Positions 6,807-9,703 of a stretch of DNA of 9,703 nucleotides are shown here, in pieces. Position 1 is the first letter of the stretch, and each line of letters starts with the position of its first letter. The translations under genes were made by a program, and so were the position numbers. Under the pieces are notes generated by a model. The model saw nothing but the letters and a program-made list of their open reading frames with translations. It was not told where the DNA came from and searched no databases. Source of the stretch: SFDP01 sp051653625 (GTDB lineage: Bacteria > Bacillota > Clostridia > Lachnospirales > Lachnospiraceae); contig JBOFWM010000111.1 of the NCBI GenBank assembly GCA_051653625.1, forward strand, positions 1 to 9,703, in the 5' to 3' direction.

Positions 6807-6833
6807 ATGAAGAAAAGGAAGAAAAGGTTATGA
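6807..6833 (+). CDS. Possible 8-codon leader peptide MKKRKKRL overlapping the GH3 start
   Basis: An ATG opens an eight-codon reading frame, MKKRKKRL, whose TGA stop overlaps the downstream ATG as ATGA (6830-6833). Such overlap permits translational coupling. The nearest Shine-Dalgarno-like stretch, GAGGAGAG at 6778-6785, is too far in linear sequence. It would come within about 7 nt if hairpin 2 (6786-6800) folds. The frame also contains the AAAGGAAG that serves the downstream start, so the peptide may simply be an accident of an A/G-rich ribosome binding region. Confidence 0.25.
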   Translation: MKKRKKRL

Positions 6834-9703
6834 AAAGAAGTAAGAAAAAATGGCTTATTCTTGCAGTATGCGTAGCATTACTTGCAATTATAGCAGCAGT
6901 AGTACTTAATGTATTAAGAAACGATCCAACATTAGATATGGCGGATGTGTATTCAATGATTAATACTATAGTTCCATATCTTGTACCATTTGTTGTAATT
7001 GGACTTGCAGCAATGATCATTGGAACAGTTTTAGAAGCAAAATTTGACAAGAAAAAAATGTTTTTATTTAACTGTGAAGCAGCATTAGTATCTGTATTAG
7101 TATTAATTATTACAGTAAATGCTATTTGTGTGGGACCTATGTCAACATTAATCACACAATTATTTCCAGATACAAAAGGAATTAGTGAAGAAACATTGGC
7201 AGAATCTTCAGCACTTGCAGAAGAAATGGCAAATCAAGGAACTGTATTACTTAAAAATGATAATTCATTTTTACCAATTGATATTACAGCATTAAATGTA
7301 TTTGGTTGGGCTTCAACAAACCCATGTTACGGTGGAACAGGTTCAGGATCAATTGATCCAGAAACATGTGTTACTTTATTACAAGGATTAACAAATGCAG
7401 GAATTCAATATAATACAGAATTAGAAGAGTTTTATGTAAATTATAGAGCAGATAGACCAGAAGTAGGAATGTGGTCACAAGATTGGACTTTACCAGAACC
7501 AGTTGCTGGTACATATACAACTGATTTATTAAATAGTGCAAAAGAATTTTCTGATACAGCACTTATTGTTATTACACGTGTTGGTGGAGAAGGTGCAGAT
7601 GTTCCTACTGATGTAAGTAAAGTAACATATGAAGGAAATCCTGGAGATTTTCCAGCTGGTGAACATTACTTACAATTATCAAAAACAGAACGTGAAATGG
7701 TAGAATTAGTAACAAGTAATTTTGAAAATGTAATTGTGTTATATAATGGTTCGAATGCAATGGAATTAGATTGGGTAGATGAGTATTCTCAAATCAAAAG
7801 TACAATCTGGTTACCAAGTCCTGGACAAGAAGGATTTAACGCATTAGGAAAAATTATCACTGGAGAATTAAATCCTTCAGGAAAAACAGTAGACACATTC
7901 GTAAAAGATTTAACAAAAACACCTACATGGAATAACTTCGGAACATTTGAATATGACAATGCAGAAGGATACCATTTTGTGAATTATGTGGAAGGTATTT
8001 ATGTAGGATATCGTTATTATGAAACATATTTCTTAAACAATGAAGAAGGATATAACAATGCGGTTCAATATCCATTTGGACATGGACTAAGTTATACAAC
8101 ATTTGAGCAAACAATGGGTGAATTAGTAGCAGATGGTACTGGAAATTATTCAGTAGATGTTACAGTTACAAATACTGGTAGTGTAGCAGGTATGGATGTT
8201 GTTCAAATTTATCAAACAGCACCTTATTATGAAGGTGGAATTGAAAAATCAGCAGTTGCATTAGTAGATTTTGAAAAAACAGAAATGTTAGAGCCAGGTG
8301 CTAGTGAAACAATTACTATTACATTTAACGAAGAAGATTTAGCTTCTTATGATACATACGGAGAAGGTGCATATGTATTAGATGCTGGAATTTATGAAAT
8401 TAAATTAATGAAAAATTCACATGAAGTGATTGATTCAAAAACATTCGAAGTAGCTTCAAAAATTGTTTACAATGAAGAAAATAAAAGAAGTAGTGATCTT
8501 GAAGTAGCAACAAACACATTTGAAGATTTTACAAGTGGAGAATTAACATATTTAAGTCGTGCAAACAATTTTGAAAATCATGATGTGGTTCTTGCAGCTC
8601 CAACAAGTTATTCAATGAATGCAGATTCACTTGCAACAGTTACAAATCATGAAACTTATGTAATAGAAAATGATGAAAATGATGTTATGCCTACAGTAGG
8701 AGTAAATAATGGTATTGAATTATTTGAGCTTCGTGGAAAAGAATATGATGATGAATTATGGGATTCATTACTTGATCAATTAACAGTAGAAGAAATGAAA
8801 AATTTAATTGGTCTTGGTGGATATCAAACAATAGCAATTGAATCTGTAAAAAAATTAGCAACAGTAGATGCAGATGGACCAGCTGGATACTCAAGTTTCT
8901 TCAACGAAACAATTAAAGGTACTCCATTCCCAGGTGCAACTATGATTGCAGCAACATGGAATAAAGAACTTGCATACCAAAGAGGTGTGTCAATGGCTAA
9001 AGAAGCAGATGGTATTAATGTATCAGGATGGTATGCACCAGCTATGAATATCCATAGAAGTGCATTTGCAGGAAGAAACTTTGAATATTATTCAGAAGAT
9101 CCAATTATGTCAGGATATATGGCAGCTGAAGAAGTTCGTGGAGCACAAGAAAATGGATTATATGCATACATTAAACATTTTGCTTTAAATGATCAAGAAG
9201 AACAAAGAACAGGACTTCTTTGCACATGGGCAAATGAACAAACAATTCGTGAAATTTATTTAAAACCTTTCGAAGATGCTGTAAAAGATGGTGGAGCAAC
9301 AGCAGTTATGTCATCATTTAACTATATTGGTAATGAATGGGCAGGCGGATGTTCAGAATTACTTAATGATGTATTACGTGGAGAATGGGGCTTTAGAGGT
9401 ATGGTATTAACAGACTACTTTGGTGGTTATGGATACATGGATGCAGATAAAGCAATCAGAAATGGTAATGACATTATGTTATCACCAAGCGGACATGAAT
9501 TTGGATGGTTAGATGACACTACAAGTGCAACAGCAGTAAGTGCCATGAGAACCTCATCAAAAAATATCATGTACACTGTAGTTAATAGTAGAGCATATGA
9601 AGATTATACAGGTGGAATTCAATTAACTGGATGGATGAAAGTTGTTATTGGAATTGATGTAGCACTTGCAATAATTTTAATTGGACTACAAGTATTAGCA
9701 ATT
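6830..9703 (+). CDS. GH3 enzyme with reversed domain order and four membrane helices, 3' partial
   Basis: This is a second outward-facing GH3 exo-glycosidase. The frame is open for 958 codons to the window edge without a stop. A purine-rich AAAGGAAG lies about 10 nt before the ATG. Helices are at about 8-29, 46-68 and 82-104; the basic loop FDKKKM (72-77) should be cytoplasmic, placing the enzyme outside. The GH3 C-terminal-type domain (about 120-425) has YGGTGSG (167-173) and RVGGEGAD (250-257), with Glu254 as candidate acid/base. A fibronectin-III-like domain spans about 435-530. The catalytic barrel (about 640-925) has GRNFEYYSEDP (748-758), KHFALNDQE (782-790) and nucleophile Asp862 in GMVLTDY. 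A fourth helix begins near 936 and is nearly complete at the edge, so only a short cytoplasmic tail is likely missing. Its own promoter and leader set it apart from the paralogue at 3662. Substrate is unknown. Confidence 0.92.
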   Translation, partial: MKRSKKKWLILAVCVALLAIIAAVVLNVLRNDPTLDMADVYSMINTIVPYLVPFVVIGLAAMIIGTVLEAKFDKKKMFLFNCEAALVSVLVLIITVNAICVGPMSTLITQLFPDTKGISEETLAESSALAEEMANQGTVLLKNDNSFLPIDITALNVFGWASTNPCYGGTGSGSIDPETCVTLLQGLTNAGIQYNTELEEFYVNYRADRPEVGMWSQDWTLPEPVAGTYTTDLLNSAKEFSDTALIVITRVGGEGADVPTDVSKVTYEGNPGDFPAGEHYLQLSKTEREMVELVTSNFENVIVLYNGSNAMELDWVDEYSQIKSTIWLPSPGQEGFNALGKIITGELNPSGKTVDTFVKDLTKTPTWNNFGTFEYDNAEGYHFVNYVEGIYVGYRYYETYFLNNEEGYNNAVQYPFGHGLSYTTFEQTMGELVADGTGNYSVDVTVTNTGSVAGMDVVQIYQTAPYYEGGIEKSAVALVDFEKTEMLEPGASETITITFNEEDLASYDTYGEGAYVLDAGIYEIKLMKNSHEVIDSKTFEVASKIVYNEENKRSSDLEVATNTFEDFTSGELTYLSRANNFENHDVVLAAPTSYSMNADSLATVTNHETYVIENDENDVMPTVGVNNGIELFELRGKEYDDELWDSLLDQLTVEEMKNLIGLGGYQTIAIESVKKLATVDADGPAGYSSFFNETIKGTPFPGATMIAATWNKELAYQRGVSMAKEADGINVSGWYAPAMNIHRSAFAGRNFEYYSEDPIMSGYMAAEEVRGAQENGLYAYIKHFALNDQEEQRTGLLCTWANEQTIREIYLKPFEDAVKDGGATAVMSSFNYIGNEWAGGCSELLNDVLRGEWGFRGMVLTDYFGGYGYMDADKAIRNGNDIMLSPSGHEFGWLDDTTSATAVSAMRTSSKNIMYTVVNSRAYEDYTGGIQLTGWMKVVIGIDVALAIILIGLQVLAI

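Noticed and set aside
6805..7155. A 116-codon open frame on the minus strand
   Set aside because: It lies opposite the N-terminal membrane helices of the GH3 gene at 6830, has no ribosome binding site, and its composition is the mirror of that coding sequence.
1798..8894. Several other short minus-strand open frames inside the GH3 genes
   Set aside because: They are rich in His, Leu and Gln, as expected for reverse complements of AT-rich codons, and none has a start signal or a recognisable motif.
1..9703. Transposons, tRNA or rRNA genes, CRISPR arrays, phage or defence genes
   Set aside because: I looked on both strands and saw no terminal inverted repeats, transposase motifs, cloverleaf signatures or regular repeat-spacer arrays.

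Overview
This is an AT-rich window with every gene on the + strand. It looks like a low-GC Bacillota (Firmicutes), probably an anaerobic gut or rumen type. The reasons are the lipobox and membrane-anchored glycosidases, strong AAGGAGG ribosome binding sites, TATAAT promoters and T-run terminators. All tryptophans are TGG and stops are TAA or TAG, so the standard bacterial code fits. The family (for example Lachnospiraceae or Erysipelotrichaceae) cannot be settled from the sequence.

Layout: (1) 3-896, the C-terminal catalytic part of an alpha/beta-hydrolase esterase or peptidase, cut by the left edge. (2) 897-1088, an intergenic region with a promoter, paired upstream direct repeats and a two-hairpin leader. 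(3) 1089-3560, a lipoprotein glycoside hydrolase family 3 (GH3) enzyme with the usual domain order. (4) 3577-3618, a strong terminator. (5) 3662-6529, a GH3 enzyme with reversed domain order, anchored in the membrane at both ends. (6) 6537-6573, a terminator, then a second regulatory region at 6574-6829 that copies the layout of the first. (7) 6830-9703, a second reversed-order GH3 enzyme with three N-terminal membrane helices and one C-terminal helix, running off the right edge.

The three GH3 proteins should all act outside the cell or on its surface, most likely removing sugars from the ends of beta-linked oligosaccharides. The partial hydrolase could remove ester groups from the same glycans, but this is only inferred from its position. 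No transporter or regulator gene lies in the window.

The most notable signal is regulatory. Two distant genes (1089 and 6830) share a gap-free 70-bp promoter module, 54 of 70 positions identical. Each copy has two ACCA-N4-TG boxes exactly 21 bp apart and an extended -10. Each is followed by a leader with two hairpins, one stem showing a compensatory base-pair change. This suggests a co-regulated set under one activator, possibly AraC-type, plus a conserved 5' leader structure.
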